Assembly (NCBI GenBank): GCA_026745465.1 | Contig: JACYXH010000039.1 | Span: forward strand, 1 to 64,000 | Source: Lota lota | Lineage: Eukaryota; Chordata; Actinopteri; Gadiformes; Lotidae | Direction of reading: 5' to 3' | Length of the DNA stretch: 64,000 bases | Shown here: positions 25,401 through 39,116 of the stretch, piece by piece | How positions within the stretch are numbered: the stretch's first letter is position 1 | Layout: the number at the start of each line of letters is the position of its first letter | Made by a program: the position numbers and the translations under genes | Notes under the pieces: model-generated | The model's input: only the letters and a program-made list of their open reading frames with translations | The model's database searches: none | What the model was told of the DNA's origin: nothing

Positions 25401-28400
25401 GGTGAAGCACCATCGTTTTTAACACAGAAAAGCATGTATATGCTCAGAAACACATTGTAGTCAAAAAGTGATTCTCTCGGTCTGAAAAGCATTTTCCGAA
25501 CATAAAAAAATGTATGTTGGTTTTTTCCCACTTTAAATGGAAAAGCGTAACTAAGCTTTTTAATGGTTGTTTAGACCTTGTATCAACATCAAATGTTGAA
25601 GCACCATCGTTTTTAACACAGAAAAGCATGTATATGCTCAGAAACACATTGTAGTCAAAAAGTGATTTTCTCGGTTTGAAAAGCATTTTCCACACATAAA
25701 AAAGTTGTATGTTGCTTTTTTCCCACTTTAAATGGAAAAGTGTAACTAAGCTTGTTAATGGTTGTTTAGACCTTATATCAACATCAACTGGTGAAGCACC
25801 ATCGTTTTTAACACAGAAAAGCATGTATATGCTCAGAAACAAATTGTGTTCAAAAAGTGATTCTCTCGCTCTGAAAAGCATTTTCCGCACATAAAAACGT
25901 TAAATGTTGCTTTTTTCCCACTTTAAATGGAAAAGTGTAACTAAGCTTGTTAATGGTTGTTTAGACCTTATACCAACATCAAATGGTGAAGCACCATCGT
26001 TTTTAACACAGAAAAGCATGTATATGCTCAGAAACACATTGAGTCAAAAAGTGATTCTCTCGCTCTGAAAAGCATTTTCCACACATAAAAAAGTTGTATG
26101 TTGCTTTTTTCCCACTTTAAATGGAAAAGTGTAACTAAGCTTGTTAATGGTTGTTTAGACCTTATATCAACATCAACTGGTGAAGCACCATCGTTTTTAA
26201 CACAGAAAACCATGTATATACTCAGAAACACATTGTAGTCAAAAAGTGATTCTCTCGCTCTGAAAAGCATTTTCCACACATAAAAAAGTTGTATGTTGCT
26301 TTTTTCCCACTTTAAATGGAAAAGTGTAACTAAGCTTGTTAATGGTTGTTTAGACCTTATACCAACATCAAATGGTGAAGCACCATCGTTTTTAACACAA
26401 ATAAACATGTTTTACACAGAAACACATTGTGGTCAAAAAAGTGAGTCTCTCGCTCTGAAAAGCATTTTCCACCCATAAAAAAGTTAAATGTTGCTTTTTT
26501 CCCACTTTAAATGGAAAAGTGTAACTAAGCTTGTTAATGGTTGTTTAGACCTTATACCAACATCAACTGGTGAAGCACCATCGTTTTTAACACAGAAAAG
26601 CATGTATATGCTCAGAAACACATTGTAGTCAAAAAGTGATTCTCTCGGTCTGAAAAGCATTTTCCACACATAAAAAAGTTGTATGTTGCTTTTTTCCCAC
26701 TTTAAATGGAAAAGTGTAACTAAGCTTGTTAATGGTTGTTTAGACCTTACATCAACATCAACTGGTGAAGCACCATCGTTTTTAACACAGAAAAGCATGT
26801 ATATGCTCAGAAACACATTGTAGTCAAAAAGTGATTCTCTCGGTCTGAAAAGCATTTTCCACACATAAAAAAGTTGTATGTTGCTTTTTTCCCACTTTAA
26901 ATGGAAAAGTGTAACTAAGCTTGTTAATGGTTGTTTAGACCTTATACCAACATCAAATGGTGAAGCACCATCGTTTTTAACACAAATAAACATGTTTCAC
27001 ACAGAAACACATTGTGGTCAAAAAAGTATTTCTCTCGCTCTGAAAAGCATTTTCCACACATAAAAAAGTTAAATGTTGCTTTTTTCCCACTTTAAATGGA
27101 AAAGTGTAACTAAGCTTGTTAATGGTTGTTTAGACCTTATATCAACATCAACTGGTGAAGCACCATCGTTTTTAACACAGAAAAGCATGTATATGCTCAG
27201 AAACACATTGTAGTCAAAAAGTGATTCTCTCGGTCTGAAAAGCATTTTCCACACATAAAAAAGTTGTATGTTGCTTTTTTCCCACTTTAAATGGAAAAGT
27301 GTAACTAAGCTTGTTAATGGTTGTTTAGACCTTTATCAACATCAAATGGTGAAGCACCATCGTTTTTAACACAGAAAACCATGTATATCTCAGAAACACA
27401 TTGAGTCAAAAAGTGATTCTCTCGCTCTGAAAAGCATTTTCCACACATAAAAAAGTTGTATGTTGCTTTTTTCCCACTTTAAATGGAAAAGTGTAACTAA
27501 GCTTGTTAATGGTTGTTTAGACCTTATATCAACATCAACTGGTGAAGCACCATCGTTTTTAACACAGAAAAGCATGTATATGCTCAGAAACACATTGTAG
27601 TCAAAAAGTGATTCTCTCGCTCTGAAAAGCATTTTCCACACATAAAAAAGTTGTATGTTGCTTTTTTCCCACTTTAAATGGAAAAGTGTAACTAAGCTTG
27701 TTAATGGTTGTTTAGACCTTATATCAACATCAACTGGTGAAGCACCATCGTTTTTAACACAGAAAAGCATGTATATGCTCAGAAACACATTGTAGTCAAA
27801 AAGTGATTCTCTCGCTCTGAAAAGCATTTTCCACACATAAAAAAGTTGTATGTTGCTTTTTTCCCACTTTAAATGGAAAAGTGTAACTAAGCTTGTTAAT
27901 GGTTGTTTAGACCTTATACCAACATCAACTGGTGAAGCACCATCGTTTTTAACACAGAAAAACATGTTTATGCACAGAAACACATTGTGGTCAAAAAAGT
28001 GATTCTCTCGCTCTGAAAAGCATTTTCCGCACATAAAAAAGTTGTATGTTGCTTTTTTCCCACTTTAAATGGAAAAGTGTAACTAAGCTTGTTAATGGTT
28101 GTTTAGACCTTATACCAACATCAAATGGTGAAGCAGCATCGTTTTTACCACAGAAAAGCATGTATATTCTCAGAAACACATTGAGTCAAAAAGTGATTCT
28201 CTCGCTCTGAAAAGCATTTTCCACACATAAAAAAGTTGTATGTTGCTTTTTTCCCACTTTAAATGGAAAAGTGTAACTAAGCTTGTTAATGGTTGTTTAG
28301 ACCTATATCAACATCAACTGGTGAAGCACCATCGTTTTTAACACAGAAAACCATGTATATGCTCAGAAACACATTGAGTCAAAAAGTGATTCTCTCGCTC

Positions 28401-30609
28401 TGAAAAGCATTTTCCACACATAAAAAAGTTGTATGTTGCTTTTTTCCCACTTTAAATGGAAAAGTGTAACTAAGCTTGTTAATGGTTGTTTAGACCTTAT
28501 ATCAACATCAACTGGTGAAGCACCATCGTTTTTAACACAGAAAAGCATGTATATGCTCAGAAACACATTGTAGTCAAAAAGTGATTCTCTCGCTCTGAAA
28601 AGCATTTTCCACACATAAAAAAGTTGTATGTTGCTTTTTTCCCACTTTAAATGGAAAAGTGTAACTAAGCTTGTTAATGGTTGTTTAGACCTTACATCAA
28701 CATCAACTGGTGAAGCACCATCGTTTTTAACACAGAAAAGCATGTTTTACACAGAAACACATTGTGGTCAAAAAGTGATTCTCTCGCTCTGAAAAGCATT
28801 TTCCACACATAAAAAAGTTATATGTTGCTTTTTTCCCACTTTAAATGGAAAAGTGTAACTAAGCTTGTTAATGGTTGTTTAGACCTTATATCAACATCAA
28901 CTGGTGAAGCACCATCGTTTTTAACACAGAAAACATGTATATGCTCAGAAACACATTGTAGTCAAAAAGTGATTCTCTCGCTCTGAAAAGCATTTTCCAC
29001 ACATAAAAAAGTTGTATGTTGCTTTTTTCCCACTTTAAATGGAAAAGTGTAACTAAGCTTGTTAATGGTTGTTTAGACCTTATATCAACATCAACTGGTG
29101 AAGCACCATCGTTTTTAACACAGAAAAGCATGTATATGCTCAGAAACACATTGTAGTCAAAAAGTGATTCTCTCGCTCTGAAAAGCATTTTCCACACATA
29201 AAAAAGTTGTATGTTGCTTTTTTCCCACTTTAAATGGAAAAGTGTAACTAAGCTTGTTAATGGTTGTTTAGACCTTATATCAACATCAACTGGTGAAGCA
29301 CCATCGTTTTTAACACAGAAAAGCATGTATATCTCAGAAACACATTGTAGTCAAAAAGTGATTCTCTCGCTCTGAAAAGCATTTTCCACACATAAAAAAG
29401 TTGTATGTTGCTTTTTTCCCACTTTAAATGGAAAAGTGTAACTAAGCTTGTTAATGGTTGTTTAGACCTTATATCAACATCAACTGGTGAAGCACCATCG
29501 TTTTTAACACAGAAAAGCATGTATATGCTCAGAAACACATTGTAGTCAAAAAGTGATTCTCTCGCTCTGAAAAGCATTTTCCACATAAAAAAGTTGTATG
29601 TTGCTTTTTTCCCACTTTAAATGGAAAAGTGTAACTAAGCTTGTTAATGGTTGTTTAGACCTTATATCAACATCAACTGGTGAAGCACCATCGTTTTTAA
29701 CACAGAAAAGCATGTTTATCTCAGAAACACATTGTGGTCAAAAAGTGATTCTCTCGCTCTGAAAAGCATTTTCCACACATAAAAAAGTTGTATGTTGCTT
29801 TTTTCCCACTTTAAATGGAAAAGTGTAACTAAGCTTGTTAATGGTTGTTTAGACCTTATATCAACATCAACTGGTGAAGCACCATCGTTTTTAACACAGA
29901 AAAGCATGTATATGCTCAGAAACACATTGTAGTCAAAAAGTGATTCTCTCGCTCTGAAAAGCATTTTCCACACATAAAAAAGTTGTATGTTGCTTTTTTC
30001 CCACTTTAAATGGAAAAGTGTAACTAAGCTTGTTAATGGTTGTTTAGACCTTATATCAACATCAACTGGTGAAGCACCATCGTTTTTAACACAGAAAAGC
30101 ATGTATATGCTCAGAAACACATTGTAGTCAAAAAGTGATTCTCTCGCTCTGAAAAGCATTTTCCACACATAAAAAAGTTGTATGTTGCTTTTTTCCCACT
30201 TTAAATGGAAAAGTGTAACTAAGCTTGTTAATGGTTGTTTAGACCTTATACCAACATCAAATGGTGAAGCACCATCGTTTTTAACACAGAAAAGCATGTA
30301 TATGCTCAGAAACACATTGTAGTCAAAAAGTGATTCTCTCGGTCTGAAAAGCATTTTCCACACATAAAAAAGTTGTATGTTGCTTTTTTCCCACTTTAAA
30401 TGGAAAAGTGTAACTAAGCTTGTTAATGGTTGTTTAGACCTTATATCAACATCAACTGGTGAAGCACCATCGTTTTTAACACAAATAAACATGTATATAC
30501 TCAGAAACACATTGTAGTCAAAAAGTGATTCTCTCGCTCTGAAAAGCATTTTCCACCCATAAAAAAGTTGAATGTTGCTTTTTTCCCACTTTAAATGGAA
30601 AAGTGTAAC

Positions 30610-33600
30610 TAAGCTTGTTATGGTTGTTTAGACCTTATACCAACATCAACTGGTGAAGCACCATCGTTTTTAACACAGAAAAGCATGTATATGCTCAGAA
30701 ACACATTGTAGTCAAAAAGTGATTCTCTCGGTCTGAAAAGCATTTTCCACACATAAAAAAGTTGTATGTTGCTTTTTTCCCACTTCAAATGGAAAAGTGT
30801 AACTAAGCTTGTTAATGGTTGTTTAGACCTTACATCAACATCAACTGGTGAAGCACCATCGTTTTTAACACAGAAAAGCATGTATATGCTCAGAAACACA
30901 TTGTAGTCAAAAAGTGATTCTCTCAGTCTGAAAAGCATTTTCCACCCATAAAAAAGTTGTATGTTGCTTTTTTCCCACTTTAAATGGAAAAGTGTAACTA
31001 AGCTTGTTAATGGTTGTTTAGACCTTATACCAACATCAAATGGTGAAGCACCATCGTTTTTAACACAAATAAACATGTTTTACACAGAAACACATTGTGG
31101 TCAAAAAAGTGAGTCTCTCGCTCTGAAAAGCATTTTCCACCCATAAAAAAGTTGAATGTTGCTTTTTTCCCACTTTAAATGGAAAAGTGTAACTAAGCTT
31201 GTTATGGTTGTTTAGACCTTATACCAACATCAACTGGTGAAGCACCATCGTTTTTAACACAGAAAATCATGTATATGCTCAGAAACACATTGTAGTCAAA
31301 AAGTGATTCTCTCGGTCTGAAAAGCATTTTCCACACATAAAAAAGTTGTATGTTGCTTTTTTCCCACTTCAAATGGAAAAGTGTAACTAAGCTTGTTAAT
31401 GGTTGTTTAGACCTTACATCAACATCAACTGGTGAAGCACCATCGTTTTTAACACAGAAAAGCATGTATATGCTCAGAAACACATTGTAGTCAAAAAGTG
31501 ATTCTCTCGTCTGAAAAGCATTTTCCACCCATAAAAAAGTTGTATGTTGCTTTTTTCCCACTTTAAATGGAAAAGTGTAACTAAGCTTGTTAATGGTTGT
31601 TTAAACCTTATACCAACATCAAATGGTGAAGCACCATCGTTTTTAACACAAATAAACATGTTTCACACAGAAACACATTGTGGTCAAAAAAGTATTTCTC
31701 TCGCTCTGAAAAGCATTTTCCACACATAAAAAAGTTAAATGTTGCTTTTTTCCCACTTTAAATGGAAAAGTGTAACTAAGCTTGTTAATGGTTGTTTAGA
31801 CCTTATATCAACATCAACTGGTGAAGCACCATCGTTTTTAACACAAATAAACATGTTTCACACAGAAACACATCGTGGTCAAAAAAGTATTTCTCTCGCT
31901 CTGAAAAGCATTTTCCACACTTAAAAAAGTTAAATGTTGCTTTTTTCCCACTTTAAATGGAAAAGTGTAACTAAGCTTGTTAATGGTTGTTTAGACCTTA
32001 TATCAACATCAACTGGTGAAGCACCATCGTTTTTAACACAGAAAAGCATGTATATGCTCAGAAACACATTGTGTTCAAAAAGTGATTCTCTCGCTCTGAA
32101 AAGCATTTTCCGCACATAAAAAAGTTAATGTTGCTTTTTTCCCACTTTAAATGGAAAAGTGTAACTAAGCTTGTTAATGGTTGTTTAGACCTTATACCAA
32201 CATCAAATGGTGAAGCACCATCGTTTTTAACACAGAAAAGCATGTATATGCTCAGAAACACATTGAAGTCAAAAAGTGATTCTCTCGGTCTGAAAAGCAT
32301 TTTCCGCACATAAAAAAGTTGTATGTTGCTTTTTTCCCACTTTAAATGGAAAAGTGTAACTAAGCTTGTTAATGGTTGTTTAGACCTTATATCAACATCA
32401 ACTGGTGAAGCACCATCGTTTTTAACACAGAAAACAATGTATATACTCAGAAACACATTGTAGTCAAAAAGTGATTCTCTCGGTCTGAAAAGCATTTTCC
32501 GCACATAAAAAAGTTGTATGTTGCTTTTTTCCCACTTTAAATGGAAAAGTGTAACTAAGCTTGTTAATGGTTGTTTAGACCTAATATCAACATCAACTGG
32601 TGAAGCACCATCGTTTTTAACACAGAAAACATGTATATACTCAGAAACACATTGTAGTCAAATAGTGATTCTCTCGCTCTGAAAAGCATTTTCCACCCAT
32701 AAAAAAGTTGAATGTTGCTTTTTTCCCACTTTAAATGGAAAAGTGTAACTAAGCTTGTTATGGTTGTTTAGACCTTATACCAACATCAACTGGTGAAGCA
32801 CCATCGTTTTTAACACAGAAAAGCATGTATATGCTCAGAAACACATTGTAGTCAAAAAGTGATTCTCTCGGTCTGAAAAGCATTTTCCACACATAAAAAA
32901 GTTGTATGTTGCTTTTTTCCCACTTCAAATGGAAAAGTGTAACTAAGCTTGTTAATGGTTGTTTAGACCTTACATCAACATCAACTGGTGAAGCACCATC
33001 GTTTTTAACACAGAAAAGCATGTATATGCTCAGAAACACATTGTAGTCAAAAAGTGATTCTCTCAGTCTGAAAAGCATTTTCCACCCATAAAAAAGTTGT
33101 ATGTTGCTTTTTTCCCACTTTAAATGGAAAAGTGTAACTAAGCTTGTTATGGTTGTTTAGACCTTATACCAACATCAAATGGTGAAGCACCATCGTTTTT
33201 TACACAAATAAACATGTTTTACACAGAAACACATTGTGGTCAAATAGTGATTCTCTCGCTCTGAAAAGCATTTTCCACCCATAAAAAAGTTGAATGTTGC
33301 TTTTTTCCCACTTTAAATGGAAAAGTGTAACTAAGCTTGTTAATGGTTGTTTAGACCTTATACCAACATCAACTGGTGAAGCACCATCGTTTTTAACACA
33401 GAAAAGCATGTATATGCTCAGAAACACATTGTAGTCAAAAAGTGATTCTCTCGGTCTGAAAAGCATTTTCCACACATAAAAAAGTTGTATGTTGCTTTTT
33501 TCCCACTTCAAATGGAAAAGTGTAACTAAGCTTGTTAATGGTTGTTTAGACCTTACATCAACATCAACTGGTGAAGCACCATCGTTTTTAACACAGAAAA

Positions 33601-36600
33601 GCATGTATATGCTCAGAAACACATTGTAGTCAAAAAGTGATTCTCTCAGTCTGAAAAGCATTTTCCACCCATAAAAAAGTTGTATGTTGCTTTTTTCCCA
33701 CTTTAAATGGAAAAGTGTAACTAAGCTTGTTAATGGTTGTTTAGACCTTATACCAACATCAAATGGTGAAGCACCATCGTTTTTAACACAAATAAACATG
33801 TTTCACACAGAAACACATTGTGGTCAAAAAAGTATTTCTCTCGCTCTGAAAAGCATTTTCCACACATAAAAAAGTTAAATGTTGCTTTTTTCCCACTTTA
33901 AATGGAAAAGTGTAACTAAGCTTGTTAATGGTTGTTTAGACCTTATATCAACATCAACTGGTGAAGCACCATCGTTTTTAACACAAATAAACATGTTTCA
34001 CACAGAAACACATTGTGGTCAAAAAGTATTTCTCTCGCTCTGAAAAGCATTTTCCACACATAAAAAAGTTAAATGTTGCTTTTTTCCCACTTTAAATGGA
34101 AAAGTGTAACTAAGCTTGTTAATGGTTGTTTAGACCTTATATCAACATCAACTGGTGAAGCACCATCGTTTTTAACACAGAAAAGCATGTATATGCTCAG
34201 AAACAAATTGTGTTCAAAAAGTGATTCTCTCGCTCTGAAAAGCATTTTCCGCACATAAAAAAGTTGAATGTTGCTTTTTTCCCACTTTAAATGGAAAAGT
34301 GTAACTAAGCTTGTTAATGGTTGTTTAGACCTTATACCAACATCAAATGGTGAAGCACCATCGTTTTTAACACAGAAAAGCATGTATATGCTCAGAAACA
34401 CATTGAAGTCAAAAAGTGATTCTCTCGGTCTGAAAAGCATTTTCCGCACATAAAAAAGTTGTATGTTGCTTTTTTCCCACTTTAAATGGAAAAGTGTAAC
34501 TAAGCTTGTTAATGGTTGTTTAGACCTAATATCAACATCAACTGGTGAAACACCATCGTTTTTAACACAGAAAACAATGTATATACTCAGAAACACATTG
34601 TAGTCAAATAGTGATTCTCTCGCTCTGAAAAGCATTTTCCACCCATAAAAAAGTTGAATGTTGCTTTTTTCCCACTTTAAATGGAAAAGTGTAACTAAGC
34701 TTGTTATGGTTGTTTAGACCTTATACCAACATCAACTGGTGAAGCACCATCGTTTTTAACACAGAAAAGCATGTATATGCTCAGAAACACATTGTAGTCA
34801 AAAAGTGATTCTCTCGGTCTGAAAAGCATTTTCCACACATAAAAAAGTTGTATGTTGCTTTTTTCCCACTTCAAATGGAAAAGTGTAACTAAGCTTGTTA
34901 ATGGTTGTTTAGACCTTACATCAACATCAACTGGTGAAGCACCATCGTTTTTAACACAGAAAAGCATGTATATGCTCAGAAACACATTGTAGTCAAAAAG
35001 TGATTCTCTCAGTCTGAAAAGCATTTTCCACCCATAAAAAAGTTGTATGTTGCTTTTTTCCCACTTTAAATGGAAAAGTGTAACTAAGCTTGTTATGGTT
35101 GTTTAGACCTTATACCAACATCAAATGGTGAAGCACCATTGTTTTTTACACAAATAAACATGTTTTACACAGAAACACATTGTGGTCAAATAGTGATTCT
35201 CTCGCTCTGAAAAGCATTTTCCACCCATAAAAAAGTTGAATGTTGCTTTTTTCCCACTTTAAATGGAAAAGTGTAACTAAGCTTGTTATGGTTGTTTAGA
35301 CCTTATACCAACATCAACTGGTGAAGCACCATCGTTTTTAACACAGAAAAGCATGTATATGCTCAGAAACACATTGTAGTCAAAAAGTGATTCTCTCGGT
35401 CTGAAAAGCATTTTCCACACATAAAAAAGTTGTATGTTGCTTTTTTCCCACTTCAAATGGAAAAGTGTAACTAAGCTTGTTAATGGTTGTTTAGACCTTA
35501 CATCAACATCAACTGGTGAAGCACCATCGTTTTTAACACAGAAAAGCATGTATATGCTCAGAAACACATTGTAGTCAAAAAGTGATTCTCTCGCTCTGAA
35601 AAGCATTTTCCACCATAAAAAAGTTGTATGTTGCTTTTTTCCCACTTTAAATGGAAAAGTGTAACTAAGCTTGTTAATGGTTGTTTAGACCTTATACCAA
35701 CATCAAATGGTGAAGCACCATCGTTTTTAACACAAATAAACATGTTTCACACAGAAACACATTGTGGTCAAAAAAGTATTTCTCTCGCTCTGAAAAGCAT
35801 TTTCCACACTTAAAAAAGTTAAATGTTGCTTTTTTCCCACTTTAAATGGAAAAGTGTAACTAAGCTTGTTAATGGTTGTTTAGACCTTATATCAACATCA
35901 ACTGGTGAAGCACCATCGTTTTTAACACAGAAAAGCATGTATATGCTCAGAAACAAATTGTGTTCAAAAAGTGATTCTCTCGCTCTGAAAAGCATTTTCC
36001 GCACATAAAAACGTTAAATGTTGCTTTTTTCCCACTTTAAATGGAAAAGTGTAACTAAGCTTGTTAATGGTTGTTTAGACCTTATACCAACATCAAATGG
36101 TGAAGCACCATCGTTTTTAACACAGAAAAGCATGTATATGCTCAGAAACACATTGAAGTCAAAAAGTGATTCTCTCGGTCTGAAAAGCATTTTCCGCACA
36201 TAAAAAAGTTGTATGTTGCTTTTTTCCCACTTTAAATGGAAAAGTGTAACTAAGCTTGTTAATGGTTGTTTAGACCTTATACCAACATCATATGGTGAAG
36301 CACCATCGTTTTTAACACAAATAAACATGTTTTACACAGAAACACATTGTGGTCAAAAAAGTGAGTCTCTCGCTCTGAAAAGAATTTTCCACCCATAAAA
36401 AAGTTTAATGTTGCTTTTTTCCCACTTTAAATGGAAAAGTGTAAATAAGCTTGTTAATGGTTGTTTAGACCTTATACCAACATCAAATGGTGAAGCACCA
36501 TCGTTTTTAACACAGAAAAGCATGTGTATGCTCAGAAACACATTGTAGTCAAAAAGTGATTCTCTCGGTCTGAAAAGCATTTTCCGCACATAAAAAAGTT

Positions 36601-36650
36601 GTATGTTGCTTTTTTCCCACTTTAAATGGAAAAGTGTAACTAAGCTTGTT
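30610..36650. repeat. Ten-unit higher-order repeat, period ~1,946 bp
   Basis: Unit variants at 32,755-34,700 recur at 34,702-36,640 with an offset of 1,946-1,947 bp. A marker is the single-base deletion giving cttgttatggttgt, seen near 32,755, 33,146, 34,702, 35,092 and 35,284, and also near 30,615 and 31,201. Another marker is tctctcagtctgaaaagc in the following units. Confidence 0.8.
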
Positions 36651-39116
36651 AATGGTTGTTTAGACCTTATACCAACATCAAATGGTGAAGCACCATCGTT
36701 TTTAACACAAATAAACATGTTTTACACAGAAACACATTGTGGTCAAAAAAGTGATTCTCTCGGTCTGAAAAGCATTTTCCGCACATAAAAAAATGTATGT
36801 TGGTTTTTTCCCACTTTAAATGGAAAAGCGTAACTAAGCTTGTTAATGGTTGTTTAGACCTTGTATCAACATCAAATGTTGAAGCACCATCGATTTTCAC
36901 ACAGAAAACCATGTATATGCTCAGAAACACATTGCGTTCAAAAAGTGATTCTCTCGCTCTGAAAAGCATTGTCCGCACATAAAAACGTTGTATGTTGCTT
37001 TTTTCCCACTTTAAATGGAAAAGTGTAACTAAGCTTGTTAATGGTTGTTTAGACCTAATATCAACATCAACTGGTGAAACACCATCGTTTTTAACACAGA
37101 AAACCATGTATATGCTCAGAAACACATTGTAGTCAAAAAGTGATTCTCTCGGTCTGAAAAGCATTTTCCACACATAAAAATGTTGTATGTTGCTTTTTTC
37201 CCACTTCAAATGGAAAAGTGTAAATAAGCTTGTTGATGGTTGTTTAGACCTTACATCAACATCAACTGGTGAAGCACCATCGTTTTTAACACAGAAAAGC
37301 ATGTATATGCTCAGAAACACATTGTAGTCAAAAAGTGATTCTCTCAGTCTGAAAAGCATTTTCCACCCATAAAAAAGTTGTATGTTGCTTTTTTCCCACT
37401 TTAAATGGAAAAGTGTAACTAAGCTTGTTAATGGTTGTTTAGACCTTATACCAACATCAACTGGTGAAGCACCATCGTTTTTAACACATAAAACCATGCT
37501 CAGAAACACATTGCATTCAAAAAGTGATTCTCTCGCTCTGAAAAGCATTTTCCACACATAAAAAAATGTATATTGCTTTTTTCCCACTTTAAATGGAAAA
37601 GCGTAACTAAGCTTGTTAATGGTTGTTTAGACCTAATATCAACATCAACTGGTGAAACACCATCGTTTTTAACACAGAAAACAATTCATATACTCAGAAA
37701 CACATTGTAGGCAAAAAGTGATTCTCAGGCTCTGAAAAGCATTTTCCGCACATAAAAAAGTTGTATGTTGCTTTTTTCCCACTTTAAATGGAAAAGCGTA
37801 ACTAAGCTTGTTAATGGTTGTTTAGACCTTATACCAACTTCAACTGGTGAAGCAACATCGTTATTAACACATAACACCATGCTTATGCTCAGAAACACAT
37901 TGTGTTCAAAAAGTGATTCTATCGCTCTGAAAAGCTTTTTCCACACATAAAAAAGTTGTATGTTGCTTTTGTCCCACTTTAAATGGAAAAGTGTAACTAA
38001 GCTTGTTAATGGTTGTTTAGACCTTATATCAACATCAACTGGTGAAGCACCATCGTTTTTAACACAGAAAAGCATGTATATGCTCAGAAACACATTGTAG
38101 TCAAAAAGTGATTCTCTCGCTCTGAAAAGCATTTTTCACCCATAAAAAAATGATATATTGCTTTTTTTCCACTTTCAATGGAAAAGTGTAACTAAGCTTG
38201 TTAGTGGTTGTTTAGACCTTATACCAACATCAAATGGTGAAGCACCATCGTTTTTAACACAAATAAACATGTTTTTGCACAGAAACACATTGTGGTCAAA
38301 AAGTTATTCTCTCACTCTGAAAAGCATTTTCCACCCATAAAAAAGTTGTATGTTGCTTTTTTCCCACTTTAAATGGAAAAGTGTAACTAAGCTTGTTAAT
38401 GGTTGTTTATACCTTATACCAACATCAACTGGTGAAGCACCATCGTTTTTAACACATAAAACCATGCTCAGAAACACATTGCATTCAAAAAGTGATTCTC
38501 TCTCTCTGAAAAGCATTTTCCACACATAAAAAAATGTATATTGCTTTTTTCCCACTTTAAATGGAAAGGCGTACCTAAGCTTGTTAATGGTTGTTTAGAC
38601 CTAATATCAACATCAACTGGTGAAACACCATCGTTTTTAACACAGGAAACAATGTATATACTCAGAAACACATTGTAGACAAAAAGTGATTCTCTCGCTC
38701 TGAAAAGCATTTTCCACCCATAAAAAAGTTGAATGTTGCTTTTTTCCCACTTTAAATGGAAAAGTGTATCTACGCTTGTTAATGGTTTTTTAGACCTCAT
38801 ACCAACATCACATGGTGAAGTACCATCGTTTTTAACACAAAGAACAGTGTTGATGCTCAGAAACACATTGTGGTCAAAAAGTAATTCTCAGGCTCTGACA
38901 AGCATTTTCATCACGTAAAAAAGTGGTATGTTGCTTTTTTCTCACTTTAAATGGAAAAGTGTAACAAAGCTTGTTAGTGGTTGTTTAGACCTTCTACCAA
39001 CATCAACTGGTGAAGCACCATCGTTTTTAACACAAAACACAGTGTTAATGCTCAGAATTACATTGTGGTCAAAGAGTGATTCTCAGGCTCTGAAAAGCAT
39101 TTTCCGCACATAAAAA

